Made by a program: the position numbers and the translations under genes. From contig JANXOM010000253.1 of the NCBI GenBank assembly GCA_025353585.1, forward strand, positions 1 to 64,000: a stretch of 64,000 nucleotides of DNA, read 5' to 3'. The DNA is from Deltaproteobacteria bacterium (lineage in GTDB: Bacteria > Myxococcota_A > Polyangia > Haliangiales > Haliangiaceae). The notes beneath the pieces were generated by a model. It had not been told where the DNA came from, did not search any database, and saw only the letters and a list, made by a program, of their open reading frames with translations. How positions within the stretch are numbered: position 1 is the first letter of the stretch; every line of letters begins with the position of its first letter. Shown here piece by piece: positions 8,977 through 18,456 of the stretch.

Positions 8977-10635
8977 ATGCTCGCCCGTGCCCGTGTCGTC
9001 GCTGCCTCGCTCGCGCTCCTCGCCGCCGGCGCGTGCAGCAAGAAGTCCGCGCCGCCCGTCGAGAACGGCAGCGCGGCCGTCGCACCCACCGGCGCGCTGA
9101 AGGGCGTAAAAGTGCTCCTCGGCGGCCGCGCGGGCGCCGGCGCCGAGCCGTTCGCGCCGAGCACCGAGGGCTTCAAGTTCCCGAACTACGGCAACGAAGA
9201 GGGCATCGAGAACCTCACGGCCGCCGAGCTCGAGCGCATGTTCGGGGACCAGGTCTGCGCGGACCGAGAGGGCACCACGTGCCTCCTCACGCCGCCCGCC
9301 CAGCGCTGGATGGAGCAGACGAACAAGGCGATGGACAGCGGCCACTGCGAGGGCCTCGCGACGATGGCGCTCCTGTTCCAGCTCGGAAAGCTCAAGGCCT
9401 CCGATTTCGGCGCGCCGACGGCGTTCGAGCTCGCGATCACCGACAACAAGAAGCTGCAGCACGAGGTGGCGCTGTGGTGGTCGACGCAGACGATCGCGCC
9501 GATGAGCTCCGCCGAGATCCGGACGCTCACGCCGAACGATGTCGTCGACACGCTCGCCACCGCGTTCCAGTCCGGCACCGAGAGCTACACGATCGGCATC
9601 TACATGCCCGACGGCTCGGGCGGGCACGCGACCACGCCGTACGGCATCGTCGACAAGGGCGACGGCAAGGCGTGGATCCTCCACTACGACAACAACTTCC
9701 CCGGGGAGGAGCGGCACATCGAGGTCGACCGCGCCGCGAACACGTGGGCGTACTTCACGGCGGCCGATCCGAAGGAGCCGGGGTCCGCGTACACCGGCGA
9801 CGCGACGACGAAGTCGCTGACGCTCGCGCCGACGAGCGTGCGCACCGGCAAGCTCCTGTGCCCGTTCTGCGGCAACGTCGACGCGGACGGTGCCGACGCC
9901 GGCGGCGACAAGGGCGCGATGCGCCAGATCTCGCTCGAGGGCGGCGCGGATCTGCTCATCACCGACGACGCCGGCAAGCGCATCGGTCATGTCGACGGCA
10001 AGCTGGTCAACGAGATCGCGGGCGCGAAGATCGTCGAGATGAAGGGCGAGGCGCGCCGCAGCGAGCACGAGCCGATCTACGACGTGCCCGTCGGCCACCC
10101 GCTGACCGTCACGCTCGATGGCTCCACGCTCAAGGGCAAGGAGTCGACCGACGTGACGCTGCTCGCCGCCGGCTACACGCTCGGCGTGTACGGCGTGGCG
10201 CTGTCACCGGGCGAGAAGGACACGATCCACTTCTCGTCCGACTGGCGCGAGATCAGCTACCAGACCGACGACGACGAGACGCCCGAGATCGAGCTCGGCG
10301 TCGAGACGACGGGCGCCGACTACGAGCTCGACATCCACGCCGCGGGGGAGACGGGCGGCCAGCGCGTGGACGTGGGCCTCGACGTGAAGGACGGCGTCCT
10401 GACGGTGCAGGCGAGCGCGAAGGACGGCACCGCCACGTACGAGGTCGAGATCCATCGGATCGACAAGCGCGGCGAGCAGGTGTTCAAGCACAACGGCGTC
10501 GCGGTCGGCGCGGCCGACAAGTTTGTCTTCCACTACGCCGACTGGAAGGGCAACGGGACGCCGATGAAGGCAGGCGTCGACAAGGGCGGCGACGGCTCGA
10601 TCGACGAGACCGAGGACCTCGGCGACGAGGACTAG
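8977..10635 (+). CDS. Secreted lipoprotein with papain-like Cys/His motifs
   Basis: A protein of 552 residues with lipobox 'AGACS' near residue 19. The N-terminal half contains 'SGHCEGLATMALLFQ' and, about 85 residues later, 'GHATTPYGIVDKGDGKAWILHYDNN'. A Cys at a helix start followed by His and Asp/Asn in adjacent strands is the layout of papain-like or transglutaminase-like cysteine enzymes, so a cysteine-peptidase fold is inferred. A later Cys pair is 'CPFCGN'. The C-terminal half is a series of acidic beta strands. I recognise no named family. It lies downstream of the DUF885 lipoprotein in the same direction and is convergent with the YbhB-like gene. Confidence 0.7.
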   Translation: MLARARVVAASLALLAAGACSKKSAPPVENGSAAVAPTGALKGVKVLLGGRAGAGAEPFAPSTEGFKFPNYGNEEGIENLTAAELERMFGDQVCADREGTTCLLTPPAQRWMEQTNKAMDSGHCEGLATMALLFQLGKLKASDFGAPTAFELAITDNKKLQHEVALWWSTQTIAPMSSAEIRTLTPNDVVDTLATAFQSGTESYTIGIYMPDGSGGHATTPYGIVDKGDGKAWILHYDNNFPGEERHIEVDRAANTWAYFTAADPKEPGSAYTGDATTKSLTLAPTSVRTGKLLCPFCGNVDADGADAGGDKGAMRQISLEGGADLLITDDAGKRIGHVDGKLVNEIAGAKIVEMKGEARRSEHEPIYDVPVGHPLTVTLDGSTLKGKESTDVTLLAAGYTLGVYGVALSPGEKDTIHFSSDWREISYQTDDDETPEIELGVETTGADYELDIHAAGETGGQRVDVGLDVKDGVLTVQASAKDGTATYEVEIHRIDKRGEQVFKHNGVAVGAADKFVFHYADWKGNGTPMKAGVDKGGDGSIDETEDLGDED

Positions 10636-10643
10636 TCTACGAC

Positions 10644-11204
10644 CTACTTCTTGCGGGCGTAGAGGCCCTGCAGCTTCGCCGTGCCGAGCGAGTTCGCCAT
10701 CACGTTGAAGCCGACGTACGCGGCGGTGGCCGTCGGGGGGATGTCGAGCTTGTCGGTCTTGAGCGCGAACAGCGTGAAGTTGTAGTGGTGGTTGCCCGAG
10801 CCCGGCGGCGGGCAGGGGCCGCCGTAGCCGGGCGCGCCAAAGTCGGTGTTCTGCTGCACGGCGCCCTTGGGCAGCGCGCTGCCGTCGGCCTTGCCGGCGC
10901 CGGCGGGGAGCGTCTTCGCGTCCGCCGGGATGTTGTAGACGACCCAGTGCCACCAGCCCGAGCCGGTCGGCGCATCGGGGTCGTGGACCATCAGCGCGAA
11001 GCTCTTCGTGCCGGCGGGCGGGTTGGTCCACTCGAGCTCGGGCGAGGTGTTGTCCCCGGTGCAGCCCATGCCGTTGAAGGCCTGCTTGTCGGCGAGCGCG
11101 GCGCCGGCCTTGAAGTCCTTGCTAGTCAGAGTGAACGGGGCGGCGCTCGCGGTGGCGGCGAGCGTGACGGTGGCGAGACAGACGGCGAGAACGGTCCTGG
11201 TCAT
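10644..11204 (-). CDS. YbhB/YbcL family (PEBP-like) secreted protein
   Basis: A phosphatidylethanolamine-binding-protein fold of 186 residues, exported by a Sec signal ('MTRTVLAVCLATVTLAATASA'). Hallmarks of the bacterial YbhB/YbcL group are 'GCTGDNTSPELEW', 'ALMVHDPDAP', 'GWWHWVVYNIP' and 'YGGPCPPPGSGNHHY', all lining the small ligand pocket. The start is fixed by a strong AGGAGA site 7 nt upstream. The molecular role of the family is uncertain (ligand or kinase-inhibitor-like binding). It is divergent from the TetR gene, so the operators between them could also control it. Confidence 0.92.
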   Translation of the reverse strand: MTRTVLAVCLATVTLAATASAAPFTLTSKDFKAGAALADKQAFNGMGCTGDNTSPELEWTNPPAGTKSFALMVHDPDAPTGSGWWHWVVYNIPADAKTLPAGAGKADGSALPKGAVQQNTDFGAPGYGGPCPPPGSGNHHYNFTLFALKTDKLDIPPTATAAYVGFNVMANSLGTAKLQGLYARKK

Positions 11205-11307
11205 TGGTAATCTCCTGGGTCGCATCTGACACCGAGCGGGGCCGATCGTCTCGGCCGCCGGTACGCCTCACGCGGCGCGGCGTGGAACGATTTGTTGCGC
11301 CGGCTTG

Positions 11308-11336
11308 ACTGACCGGCGGTCAGTGACCTACGGTCA
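11308..11336 (+). promoter_or_regulatory. Tandem TetR-type operators
   Basis: ACTGACCGGCGGTCAGT at 11308-11324 is a perfect 17-bp palindrome (odd centre). It is followed directly by TGACCTACGGTCA at 11324-11336, with the same TGACC-N3-GGTCA arms. A TTGACT at 11305 could be a -35 box. The sites end 5 bp before the TetR start codon, so autorepression is likely, possibly with the divergent YbhB-like gene. Confidence 0.7.
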
Positions 11337-11341
11337 GCCAG

Positions 11342-11956
11342 ATGAACGCGCGCCAGCTCGCCGCGGACGACACGCGCCGGCGGCTGTACGTCGCCGCGGT
11401 CGCGCTGTTCGCGGACGCCGGCTATCACGCGACCACCGTCGACGCGATCGCGAAGCGCGCGGGCGTCGCCAAGGGCACGTTCTTCGTCCACTTCGCGACG
11501 AAGGACGCGGTGCTCGTCGATCTCGTCCGCAAGCAGACCGCCGTCGCCCGCGCGGCCCGCACGGCCGCGCTCGTCCACGGCCCGATCGCCGCGCTGCGCG
11601 CCACCGTGCTCGCCCTCGGCGCGGAGGCCGGTCGCTCGCGCGAGCTGTCGCGCGCCGTGCTCGCGGCCACGCTCGAGAACCCGGCCGTCTCGCAGGACGC
11701 CGATGACCTGTTCGGCCTCGTCCTCGCCGATCTCATGACGGACGCCCGCGCCGTGCGCCCGCACGACCACGAGACCCTCGCGCGCGGCCTCATGGGCGCG
11801 TACCTCGGCGCCGCGTTTCACTTCACGTCGAGCCGCACGGCCCCGGGGCTGACCGAGCTCCTCGTGCCCCTCGTCGACGCCTTGCTTCGTCCACCCCTTG
11901 CTCTGGAGCCTCGCCATGCGCCGCCTGCTGCTCATCGTCCTCGCCGCCGCAGTTAA
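11342..11956 (+). CDS. TetR family transcriptional regulator
   Basis: A regulator of 204 residues. The N-terminal helix-turn-helix spans about residues 10-57 ('AALFADAGYHATTVDAIAKR', then 'GTFFVHFATKDAVL'), the classic TetR signature. The C-terminal effector domain is variable and the ligand is unknown. The start codon lies just after two palindromic operators. The 3' end overlaps the following esterase gene by 41 nt, which predicts translational coupling and control of the esterase. The Pro/His/Arg-rich tail after about residue 185 is an out-of-frame reading of the esterase signal peptide region and is probably not functional. Confidence 0.9.
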   Translation: MNARQLAADDTRRRLYVAAVALFADAGYHATTVDAIAKRAGVAKGTFFVHFATKDAVLVDLVRKQTAVARAARTAALVHGPIAALRATVLALGAEAGRSRELSRAVLAATLENPAVSQDADDLFGLVLADLMTDARAVRPHDHETLARGLMGAYLGAAFHFTSSRTAPGLTELLVPLVDALLRPPLALEPRHAPPAAHRPRRRS

Positions 11957-12899
11957 CGCCGGATGCGGTGGGAGCCCGGCCGCCGGGACGCCCGACGCCA
12001 TCGCCGGAACCGACGCGGGCTCCGGCTCGGCCGCGGCGCCGGACGCCGCCATCACCCCCGCCGCCTGCAGCGGCCTCCCGGCGGCGACCGGGGACAGCGT
12101 GTGGACGGTGACCTCGAGCGGCGTGCCGCGCGTCGTCACGGTGCACGTGCCGCCGCACTACGACCCCACGAAGCCGACCGCCCTCGTCCTGAACTTCCAC
12201 GGCTTCACCTCGGACTCGATCGGCGAGGACGTGCTGTCGCAGATGGATCCGAAGGCGGACGCCGAGAACTTCGTCGTCGCGTATCCGCTCGGCACCGGCA
12301 CGCCGCTGTCGTGGAACGCCGGCGCGTGCTGCGGCACGGCGGAGGCCACCGGCGTCGACGACATCCAGTTCGTGCGCGACATCCTCGACGCGGCGCCCGC
12401 GAAGCTGTGCGTCGATCCGAAGCGCATCTACGCGACCGGCATGTCGAACGGCGGCTTCCTGTCGAACGAGCTCGGCTGCGACCTCGCCGATCGCATCGCG
12501 GCGATCGCGCCCGTCGCCGGCGTGCTCGGGATCCCGGCCGCGAGCTGCACGCCCGCGCGCCCGATGCCGGTGATGCACTTCCACGGCACGCTCGATCCGC
12601 TGGTCCCGTGGGCGGGCTCGGCGACGCTCGGCTTCATCTCCGTGGACGATTCGATCGCGGGCTGGGTCGCGCGCGATCACTGCACCGGCGCGGCCGTGCA
12701 GACGTTCTCCCATGGCGACGCGAGCTGCGCGACCCACCAGCAGTGCGCCGGCGGCGCCGAGGTCACGCTCTGCACGATCACGGGCGGCGGCCACACCTGG
12801 CCGGGCGGCACCCCGGTGCCGACGCTCGGCTACACGTCGACCGACATCTCGGCGACGGATCAGATGTGGACGTTCTTCGCCGCGCACCCGCTGCCGTAG
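11916..12899 (+). CDS. Secreted LpqC/PHB-depolymerase-like esterase (CE1-type)
   Basis: A lipoprotein alpha/beta hydrolase of 327 residues. The signal peptide ends in lipobox 'VNAGC'. The fold shows 'VLNFHGFTSDS' (oxyanion region), the nucleophile elbow 'GMSNGG', an Asp in 'FHGTLDPLVPW' and the His in 'GGGHTWPGG'. The Cys-rich 'WNAGACCG' is typical of feruloyl-esterase and poly(3-hydroxybutyrate) depolymerase relatives. Likely substrates are ester-linked plant phenolics or polyesters. GGAG lies 9 nt before the ATG. It overlaps the TetR gene and is probably co-regulated with it. It is convergent with gnd, only 10 bp apart. Confidence 0.88.
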   Translation: MRRLLLIVLAAAVNAGCGGSPAAGTPDAIAGTDAGSGSAAAPDAAITPAACSGLPAATGDSVWTVTSSGVPRVVTVHVPPHYDPTKPTALVLNFHGFTSDSIGEDVLSQMDPKADAENFVVAYPLGTGTPLSWNAGACCGTAEATGVDDIQFVRDILDAAPAKLCVDPKRIYATGMSNGGFLSNELGCDLADRIAAIAPVAGVLGIPAASCTPARPMPVMHFHGTLDPLVPWAGSATLGFISVDDSIAGWVARDHCTGAAVQTFSHGDASCATHQQCAGGAEVTLCTITGGGHTWPGGTPVPTLGYTSTDISATDQMWTFFAAHPLP

Positions 12900-12909
12900 C
12901 GGACTCCGC

Positions 12910-14460
12910 TCAGCGCGACATCCCCATCTCGCTCGACTTGAGCTGCGGGCGCTTCGGGTCCGGCCAGTCGATGTGAAACATCTCGCCGCGCGGCGCGTCG
13001 ATGCGCTCGTAGGTGTGGGCGCCGAAGAAGTCGCGCTGCGCCTGCAGCAAGTTCGCCGGGAGGACCTCGGCGCGGTAGCTGTCGAAGTACGACAGCGCGC
13101 TCGCGAACACCGGGACCGGCGTGCCGTCGAGCGCCGCGCGCGCCACGACCTTGCGCCAGTTGTCCTGCGTCTTCTTCACCTGCTCGACGAAGTACGGATC
13201 GACCAGCAGGTTGTCGAGCGTCTTGTTCTTCTCGAACGCCTCGGTGATCTTCTGCAGGAAGCGCGCGCGGATGATGCACCCGCCGCGGAAGATCTGCGCG
13301 ATCGCCGCGAGGTTCAGGTTCCACTTGTACTCGGTCGACGCCTGCGCGTAGAGCGCGAAGCCCTGCGCGTAGCAGCAGAGCTTGCTGCAATAGAGCGCGT
13401 CCCGCACGGCGTCGACGGTGATCGGCACCGCCGCGCCCAGACCCGTCGGACCCGAGAGGAGCTTCGACGCGCGAACGCGCTCGTCCTTCTGGCTCGAGAT
13501 GAGCCGGGCGAACACGGCCTCCGCGACGGACGCGGCCGGGATACCGAGGTCGAGCGCGTTGACGCTCGTCCACTTGCCCGTGCCCTTCTGGCCGGCGGTG
13601 TCGAGCACCACGTCGACGAAGGGCTTGCCCGTGACGGGATCCTTCTGCTGGAGGACGTCCGCGCTGATCTCGATGAGGAACGAGTCCAGGTCGCCCTGGT
13701 TCCACTCCTTGAAGATCGCGCTGATCTCGGCCGGCGACTTGCCGAGCGAGTGGCGGAGGATCGAGTAGGCCTCGCAGATGAGCTGCATGTCGCCGTACTC
13801 GATGCCGTTGTGCACCATCTTCACGTAGTGCCCGGCGCCGTTCGGGCCGATGTACGTCGTGCAGGGCACGCCGCCCTTGATCGGCTTGCCGGGGGCGGCG
13901 CCCTCGAGCGGCTTGCCGGTCTTCTCGTCGACCTTGGCCGCGATCGCCATCCACACCGGCTTCAAGATCTCCCACGACTCCGGCTTGCCGCCCGGCATGA
14001 GCGACGGTCCGAAGCGCGCGCCTTCTTCGCCACCGCTGACGCCCGAGCCGACGAAGAGCAGGCCCTTCTCCGTCAGCGCCTTCTCGCGGCGGATCGTGTC
14101 GGTGTAGAGCGCGTTGCCGCCGTCGACGATCACGTCGCCCTTGTCGAGGTGCGGGACGAGCGAGTCGATCACCGCGTCCGTCGGACCGCCGGCCTTGACG
14201 AGGATGACGATGCGCCGCGGCTGCTTGATCGACTTGACGAAGTCGGCGAGCTCCGCGCCCGGGACGAGGCTGCCGCCGCCGTCGCCGAACACCGTCGGCG
14301 GGTTGGCCGCGACGAACTTCTCCGTCGTCGCGGTGGTGCGATTGTAGACCGCGACCTTGAAGCCGTGGTCGGCCATGTTGAGGACGAGGTTCTGGCCCAT
14401 GACGGCGAGGCCGACGAGACCGATATCTGCGGAATTCGGAGCAGGCTTAGCGAGCGTCAT
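12910..14460 (-). CDS. gnd: 6-phosphogluconate dehydrogenase, decarboxylating
   Basis: The cytoplasmic oxidative pentose-phosphate enzyme, converting 6-phosphogluconate and NADP+ to ribulose 5-phosphate, CO2 and NADPH. The N-terminal Rossmann motif is '[20 protein letters not shown]'. The substrate site includes '[11 protein letters not shown]', '[16 protein letters not shown]' and the catalytic Lys and Asn of '[14 protein letters not shown]'. The helical-domain signature '[13 protein letters not shown]' is also present. Its 516 residues are longer than the usual 470, including an extra C-terminal stretch with '[20 protein letters not shown]'. The start at 14460 places a G-run just upstream. 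It is divergent from the next gene. Confidence 0.96.
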   Translation of the reverse strand: MTLAKPAPNSADIGLVGLAVMGQNLVLNMADHGFKVAVYNRTTATTEKFVAANPPTVFGDGGGSLVPGAELADFVKSIKQPRRIVILVKAGGPTDAVIDSLVPHLDKGDVIVDGGNALYTDTIRREKALTEKGLLFVGSGVSGGEEGARFGPSLMPGGKPESWEILKPVWMAIAAKVDEKTGKPLEGAAPGKPIKGGVPCTTYIGPNGAGHYVKMVHNGIEYGDMQLICEAYSILRHSLGKSPAEISAIFKEWNQGDLDSFLIEISADVLQQKDPVTGKPFVDVVLDTAGQKGTGKWTSVNALDLGIPAASVAEAVFARLISSQKDERVRASKLLSGPTGLGAAVPITVDAVRDALYCSKLCCYAQGFALYAQASTEYKWNLNLAAIAQIFRGGCIIRARFLQKITEAFEKNKTLDNLLVDPYFVEQVKKTQDNWRKVVARAALDGTPVPVFASALSYFDSYRAEVLPANLLQAQRDFFGAHTYERIDAPRGEMFHIDWPDPKRPQLKSSEMGMSR

Positions 14461-14500
14461 ACGTTCCCCCCTGTGATCGTAACGGTTAACCATATTAGGC

Positions 14501-14532
14501 ACATGCCGTTTCGATCCATGCTCGGGGCATGT
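14501..14532 (+). promoter_or_regulatory. Inverted repeat across a start codon
   Basis: ACATGCC (14501-14507) and GGCATGT (14526-14532) are 7-bp complements with an 18-nt loop. The right arm contains the ATG at 14529. The transcript could hide its own start in a hairpin, or this may be an operator. An AT-rich GGTTAACC palindrome lies just upstream at 14484. Confidence 0.4.
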
Positions 14533-16016
14533 CGGTTTCGGCGGCCAAAAGTCGCGTGATGCAAGCTCGGTCCGCGCTCGAGTCGGGGCGCGGGGACGAC
14601 GTCGATCAGGTCCTGCAGGCGGCGGAGAACTTTCTCGCCGACGCGACACCGGAGGAGAAGGCGCCGATCCTCGCCGAGATCCGGGCGCTGCGCGAACAGC
14701 TCGCGGGCACGATGAAGTCCGAGGACCGGCGCGCGCTGTCCGCCGCGCAGGGCAAGATCCGCCAGGCGCGGTCCGCCGTCGAGGAGGAGAACTTCTTTGG
14801 CCTCGAGGAGACGCTCGGCGCCGCCGAGAAGTTCCTCGCCGCGATCAGCCCGGCCGTGAGCGACCACGCGGACATCGCCGCCGCGAAACAGGAGATCGGG
14901 ACGCTGCGCGCGCGTGGCCGCGGGCTCAAGGTGTCACCGGGCGGGGCCCCCGTGGCCTTCGCCGCCGCGCCCGCCGCCGCGGGTGGCGTTGCGCCCGTGA
15001 CGTCGCACGTGGTGCACGAGGCCGTGGCCGTCCCCGCCGCGCATGCGTCGGCGATCGCCGTCGAGACACCGCGCACGCCCGTCGACTGGGAGTACGCCGC
15101 GATCAAGGAGCGCGTCGGCGCGGCGTGGGGCGACATCTATCCCGACATCCAGGGCTGGGAGCACGAGGCGCTCCCCCTCGACGCGGGCCCACTCGACGAG
15201 CCGCTGCTCCCGCTCACGCGTGCGGCGGTCGTGCGCATCGGCTACATGCTGCGCGATCCAGCGACGCGCGCGAACCGCAGCGATCCCAACTTCGAGGCCG
15301 CGTACGTCGCGTCCGAGCAGCAGTTCGACGCGGCGGCCGCGCAGCTCGCGAACGCGTACCACGCCGTCCTCGGCGCGGCCGAGGCGCTGCCCACACCGGG
15401 GCGCCGCGCGGATCTCGATCGCCCGGTGCAGATCGCAGCCAGCGCCGAGATCGCCCTGCACGGCACCACGTATCGCGACGCCGTCGCGACGCGCGCGCGT
15501 CAGCTCGCGGCGCGCTGGCAGGCCGAGCACGTCACCATCGTCCGCCCGCACGTGCCGCAGGCGGAGGCCCTCGCGCGCGTGGCGGACGCGGCGTGGCCGA
15601 TGATCATGCAGCGCACCGACGTCCAGCCCGAGCTCGACCCGACGAAGCTCGCCTCGCGCGGCAAGACCGTCCTCCTCCGCGGCGTCATCAACCGCTGCGG
15701 CTGGGAGCTCGGCGGCCCGGGCTACGACTTCGCGATCCGCGCGGGGAGCGCCCCGCTCGCCGGTGCCTTCGAGCCGCACGTCGTGGCGGCGCTCGAGCGC
15801 GCGTACGCGGCCGGGCTCGAGGTCAGCGACCGCATCGCGTGGGACGTCATCGGCGTCGTCGATGGACCCGACACGATCGGCGAGCGCACGCTCGTCACGC
15901 TCGAGGACGGCGCGACCCACCTCGAGATCGGCGTGATCGAGGAGTGGCGCCGCATCGTGTGCTTGCGCCTCAAGATCATCGCGCTGCGGGCCGGCCCCGT
16001 CGCCGTCGGCCCGTAG
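14529..16016 (+). CDS. Uncharacterised protein with N-terminal helical repeats
   Basis: A protein of 495 residues. The first 130 residues are two similar charged helical hairpins ('[20 protein letters not shown]' and '[20 protein letters not shown]'), apparently an internal duplication. An Ala/Pro/Val-rich linker (residues 137-180) follows. The C-terminal 300 residues form a mixed domain with '[19 protein letters not shown]' and end in a strand-rich segment '[20 protein letters not shown]'. There is no signal peptide or membrane helix, so it is probably cytoplasmic. I do not recognise the family. The start lies in the hairpin described at 14501-14532. Confidence 0.65.
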   Translation: MSVSAAKSRVMQARSALESGRGDDVDQVLQAAENFLADATPEEKAPILAEIRALREQLAGTMKSEDRRALSAAQGKIRQARSAVEEENFFGLEETLGAAEKFLAAISPAVSDHADIAAAKQEIGTLRARGRGLKVSPGGAPVAFAAAPAAAGGVAPVTSHVVHEAVAVPAAHASAIAVETPRTPVDWEYAAIKERVGAAWGDIYPDIQGWEHEALPLDAGPLDEPLLPLTRAAVVRIGYMLRDPATRANRSDPNFEAAYVASEQQFDAAAAQLANAYHAVLGAAEALPTPGRRADLDRPVQIAASAEIALHGTTYRDAVATRARQLAARWQAEHVTIVRPHVPQAEALARVADAAWPMIMQRTDVQPELDPTKLASRGKTVLLRGVINRCGWELGGPGYDFAIRAGSAPLAGAFEPHVVAALERAYAAGLEVSDRIAWDVIGVVDGPDTIGERTLVTLEDGATHLEIGVIEEWRRIVCLRLKIIALRAGPVAVGP

Positions 16017-16054
16017 ACGCGCGCTCACGGGACCAGAGTGAGGACGCGGTCCCT

Positions 16055-16201
16055 ACGCTTACCGCAGAGTCGCGGCGAGTGAGGAGCGAGCGTGAGGCTT
16101 GGTGCGCACGCCCCAACGGGTGCAGCCGTCGCGTCAGCGGAGGCAACCCCTCTCCCGCTGCCCCTCACTCCCCGCGCGCTTTGCGACTTTGCGGTAAGCG
16201 T
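16055..16201. repeat. Inverted-repeat element between convergent genes
   Basis: ACGCTTACCGCAGAGTCGC at 16055-16073 has a near-perfect inverse (one mismatch) at 16183-16201. Similarity continues inward (GAGTGAGG against CCTCACTC), so each arm is about 40 bp around an ~80-bp centre. It fills the gap between two convergent genes. It may be a non-autonomous mobile element, a large hairpin terminator, or both. Confidence 0.6.
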
Positions 16202-16227
16202 CGGGCAGACTTCCGCCCCGCGCGTCG

Positions 16228-18423
16228 CTACTTGAGGCCGCGCTGCTTGAGGAGCGCGTCCGCGTTCGGCTCGCGGCCTCGGAAGTCGAGGTAGAGCTGG
16301 TGCGCGTCCTTCGTCGCGCCCTTCGACAGGACGCTGTCGCGGTACTTCTTGCCGTTCGCCGCCGTCATGCCGCCGTGCTCGGCGAACCACGCCGCGCTGT
16401 CGGCCGCGAGCACCGCGGTCCACGCGTACGCGTAGTAGCCGGCCGCGTAGCCGCCGGCCCAGATGTGGGTGAAGTACGGCGTGTGGTAGCGCGGCGGCAC
16501 GGGCGGGAAATCGACGCCGTGCTTCTTCAGCGCGGCTGCCTCGAACGCCTCGGGATCCTGCACGGGCGCGCTCGCCGGCAGCGCGTGCCACTCGAGGTCG
16601 AGCAGCTGGCTCTCGAGCGTCTCCAGGGTGTCGTAGCCCTGGTTGAACGCGCGCGCCTTCTTGATCTTCGCCACGAGCTCCGCCGGCATCGCCTCGCCGG
16701 TCTTGTAGTGCTTGGCGTAGTTCGCGAACACCGTCGGCTCGAGCGCCCAGTTCTCGTTGAACTGCGACGGGAACTCGACGAAGTCGCGCGGCGTGTTCGT
16801 GCCCGACATGTACGGGTACTTCACCTTCGAGAACAGGCCGTGGAGGCCGTGCCCGAACTCGTGGAACATCGTCGTCACTTCGTCGAACGTCAGCAGCGCC
16901 GGTTGGCCCGCCGCCGGCTTCGGGATGTTCAGGTGGTTCGCGACGACCGGCTTCTCGCCGAGCAGGTCGCTCTGATCGTTGTAGCTGTTCATCCACGCGC
17001 CGCCGTGCTTGCTCTCGCGCGCGAACGGGTCGGTGTAGAGGAGGCCGATGCTGCTGCCGTCGGCATCGAGCACCTCCCAGACGCGGACGTCGGGGTGGTA
17101 GACCGGCAGGTCGGTGCGCTGCTTGATCGTGACGCCGTACATCTGATGCGCGGCGAAGAACACGCCGTCCTTCATCACGTGGTCGAGCTCGAAGTAGGGG
17201 CGGATCTGCGCGTCGTCGAGCGCGTACTTCGCCGTGCGGACCTTCTCCGAGTAGTACTGCCAGTCCCACGCGGCGAGCTTGAAGCCGCCCTTCTCCTTGT
17301 CGATCACCTTCTGCAGCTCGGCCGCCTCGGCCTTCGCGTGCGAGACGGCGGGGCCGCTCATCTGGCCGAGCAGCTTCATCGCCGCCTCGGGCGTCTTCGC
17401 CATCTGGTCGTCGAGGATGTAGCTCGCGGCGCTCGAGAACCCGAGGAGCTTCGCGCGCTGGGCCCGGAGCTGGGCGAGCCGCCCGACGAGCTTCGTCACG
17501 TCCGTGTCGCCGCCGTGGTGGCCGCGGGCGATCGAGGCCCGGAAGATCTTCTCGCGCAGCGCGCGGTTCGAGAGCGACGCCAGCGCCGGCTGCGTCGTCG
17601 TGTTCACCAGCGGGATGAGCCATTTGCCCGGGAGCTTGCGCGTCGTCGCCGCTGCCGCGGCCGCCGCGATGTCGGCGTCCGACATGCCGGCGAGGTCGGC
17701 CACGTTGTCCACGACCACCGCGCCCGCGTTCATGTCCTTGAGCTGCAGCTCCCCGTACTTCTGCTGCAGCGTCGAGACCTCCTCGTTCATGCCGCGAAGC
17801 GTCGCCTGGTCGGCCGCGCCGAGCTGCGCGCCCGCGCGCACGAAGTCGAGGTGGTAGCGCTCGAGGAGGCGCTTGTCCACGGGGTCGAGGCCGAGCTTGT
17901 CGCGCTGCTTGTAGAGCGCGTCCACGCGCGCGAACAGCTTCGCGTCGAGGTGGATGTCGTCGTCGTGCTTCGCGATCATGGGCGCGACGTCCGCCTCGAT
18001 CTTCTGCATCTTGTCGTCGGTCAGCGCCTGCGCGAGGTTGCCAAAGATGTAGTTGACGCGCGTCCACGCCACGCCCGTGCGCTCGAGGGCGACGATCGTG
18101 TTGTCGAACGTCGGCGCGTCGGCGCGGTCGGCGATCGCGCGGATCTCGGCCGCGTGGAGCCGGTTCGCCTCGACGAAGGCCGGCATGTAGTCGTCCTCCT
18201 TGATCTGGTCGAACGGCGGCGCGTGCTCGTACAGCGAGCTGAGCGCGAGGAGCGGGTTCGCGCGCGGCGGCGCGGGCGGCGAGGGAGCCGGGGCCGGGGC
18301 CGTCGGCGCGGGTGGCGTCGGGTCCGCGGCCGCGACCGTCGGGCCGACGGGGGCAGGAGCCTGCGCGTTACCGCCGCACGCGGCGAACAGGAGCACGGCG
18401 AGCGAGATCCGTAGATTGGTCAC
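16228..18423 (-). CDS. M3 family peptidyl-dipeptidase / oligopeptidase, lipoprotein
   Basis: A zinc metallopeptidase of 731 residues. The N-terminus is a lipoprotein signal ('ISLAVLLFAACGG') with a Pro/Ala linker to about residue 50, so the enzyme is exported, unlike cytoplasmic Dcp. The catalytic motif is 'MFHEFGHGLHG' (HExxH near residue 520), with the downstream third ligand region 'PSQFNENWALEP'. The C-terminal 'HIWAGGYAAGYYAYAW' is typical of the Dcp branch. It probably degrades peptides in the periplasm. It is convergent with the unknown gene across the inverted-repeat element. Confidence 0.93.
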   Translation of the reverse strand: MTNLRISLAVLLFAACGGNAQAPAPVGPTVAAADPTPPAPTAPAPAPSPPAPPRANPLLALSSLYEHAPPFDQIKEDDYMPAFVEANRLHAAEIRAIADRADAPTFDNTIVALERTGVAWTRVNYIFGNLAQALTDDKMQKIEADVAPMIAKHDDDIHLDAKLFARVDALYKQRDKLGLDPVDKRLLERYHLDFVRAGAQLGAADQATLRGMNEEVSTLQQKYGELQLKDMNAGAVVVDNVADLAGMSDADIAAAAAAATTRKLPGKWLIPLVNTTTQPALASLSNRALREKIFRASIARGHHGGDTDVTKLVGRLAQLRAQRAKLLGFSSAASYILDDQMAKTPEAAMKLLGQMSGPAVSHAKAEAAELQKVIDKEKGGFKLAAWDWQYYSEKVRTAKYALDDAQIRPYFELDHVMKDGVFFAAHQMYGVTIKQRTDLPVYHPDVRVWEVLDADGSSIGLLYTDPFARESKHGGAWMNSYNDQSDLLGEKPVVANHLNIPKPAAGQPALLTFDEVTTMFHEFGHGLHGLFSKVKYPYMSGTNTPRDFVEFPSQFNENWALEPTVFANYAKHYKTGEAMPAELVAKIKKARAFNQGYDTLETLESQLLDLEWHALPASAPVQDPEAFEAAALKKHGVDFPPVPPRYHTPYFTHIWAGGYAAGYYAYAWTAVLAADSAAWFAEHGGMTAANGKKYRDSVLSKGATKDAHQLYLDFRGREPNADALLKQRGLK

Positions 18424-18456
18424 GGGCGGACCCTATCACTGGTCGCGCGACGAGCG

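Noticed and set aside
7051-10098. A 1015-residue open frame on the minus strand
   Set aside because: It lies opposite two clear lipoprotein genes (DUF885 and the Cys/His protein) and has the Arg/Leu/Glu-rich composition of a shadow frame.
12898-12910. Small hairpin AGCGG-ACT-CCGCT between the esterase and gnd as a terminator
   Set aside because: Only a 5-bp stem with no T-run and located across the stop codons; too weak to call in GC-rich DNA.
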